DNA of 64,000 nt from Streptomyces pseudovenezuelae. Lineage in GTDB: Bacteria > Actinomycetota > Actinomycetes > Streptomycetales > Streptomycetaceae. The position numbers and the translations under genes are program-made. This document shows, piece by piece, positions 63,980 to 64,000 of this stretch. The notes under the pieces are model-generated. The model was not told where the DNA came from. It saw only the letters and a list, made by a program, of their open reading frames with translations, and did not search any database. Numbering within the stretch: the first letter of the stretch is position 1; each line of letters starts with the position of its first letter. The DNA lies in contig NZ_JARXVH010000001.1 in the NCBI RefSeq assembly GCF_029892565.1, positions 124,001 through 188,000 of the forward strand. The letters run 5' to 3'.

Positions 63980-64000
63980 GGTACCTCCTGGTGGAGACGG

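Overview
The window is high-GC actinobacterial DNA that is almost certainly Streptomyces. The gene set points there: a conservon (cvn) signalling operon, a WhiB protein, split transketolase halves, several ECF sigma factors, GTG/TTG starts with purine-rich Shine-Dalgarno (SD) sites, and a sugar ABC transporter with no local ATPase, as expected for families served by the shared MsiK. All family names are recognised from translated sequence; no database was searched.

Layout. (1) 1-6.94 kb, left flank. It holds a sensor kinase, a frameshifted efeO and a truncated efeB, then a patchwork of broken catabolic genes: a truncated sugar-phosphate isomerase, an intact IolE-like gene, an IolD tail fused to a hydroxyacid dehydrogenase, and a hydrolase tail. 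(2) 7.0-41.7 kb, a composite tRNA-Pro island. A 44-bp piece of the 3' half of tRNA-Pro occurs at about 7.0, 19.3 and 41.6 kb. The intact tRNA is at the right end, next to a tyrosine recombinase. (3) The 7.0-19.3 kb segment is a sugar locus. It has an operon of ROK kinase, GH13 alpha-glucosidase, solute-binding protein and two permeases; a second operon of UPF0309/SIS protein, SDR and FAD oxidoreductase; and a GntR/UTRA regulator with a phosphotriesterase-like hydrolase. Three copies of one operator-like motif tie them together. (4) The 19.3-41.6 kb segment carries redox and stress genes: AhpD-like protein, ferritin-like protein, cupin, Ohr/OsmC, flavoprotein, NmrA-like protein, SDR, esterases and WhiB-QcrB. 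It also has three ECF41-type sigma factors and ends with a VapBC pair and the integrase. (5) 41.8-64 kb, an ordinary chromosomal flank: split transketolase, MFS transporters, regulators, kbl-tdh, SDR/LysR, a GOLPH3-like protein, TetR, the cvn operon and membrane/stress genes.

The main discovery is in region 4. Nine places, all upstream of genes, carry the same bipartite sequence, (T/C)GTCAC(A/G), exactly 16 bases, then GGTC. This closely resembles the promoter described for ECF41 sigma factors. The island therefore looks like a self-contained ECF41 regulon in which at least two of the sigma genes carry the promoter themselves.

The left flank and the island also hold an unusual number of broken or chimeric genes: efeO, efeB, isomerase, IolD::dehydrogenase, hydrolase, LuxR::sigma4, UPF0158::NDH-2, qcrB and the integrase 5' end. 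This suggests decay by illegitimate recombination, although some single-base frameshifts could be sequencing errors.
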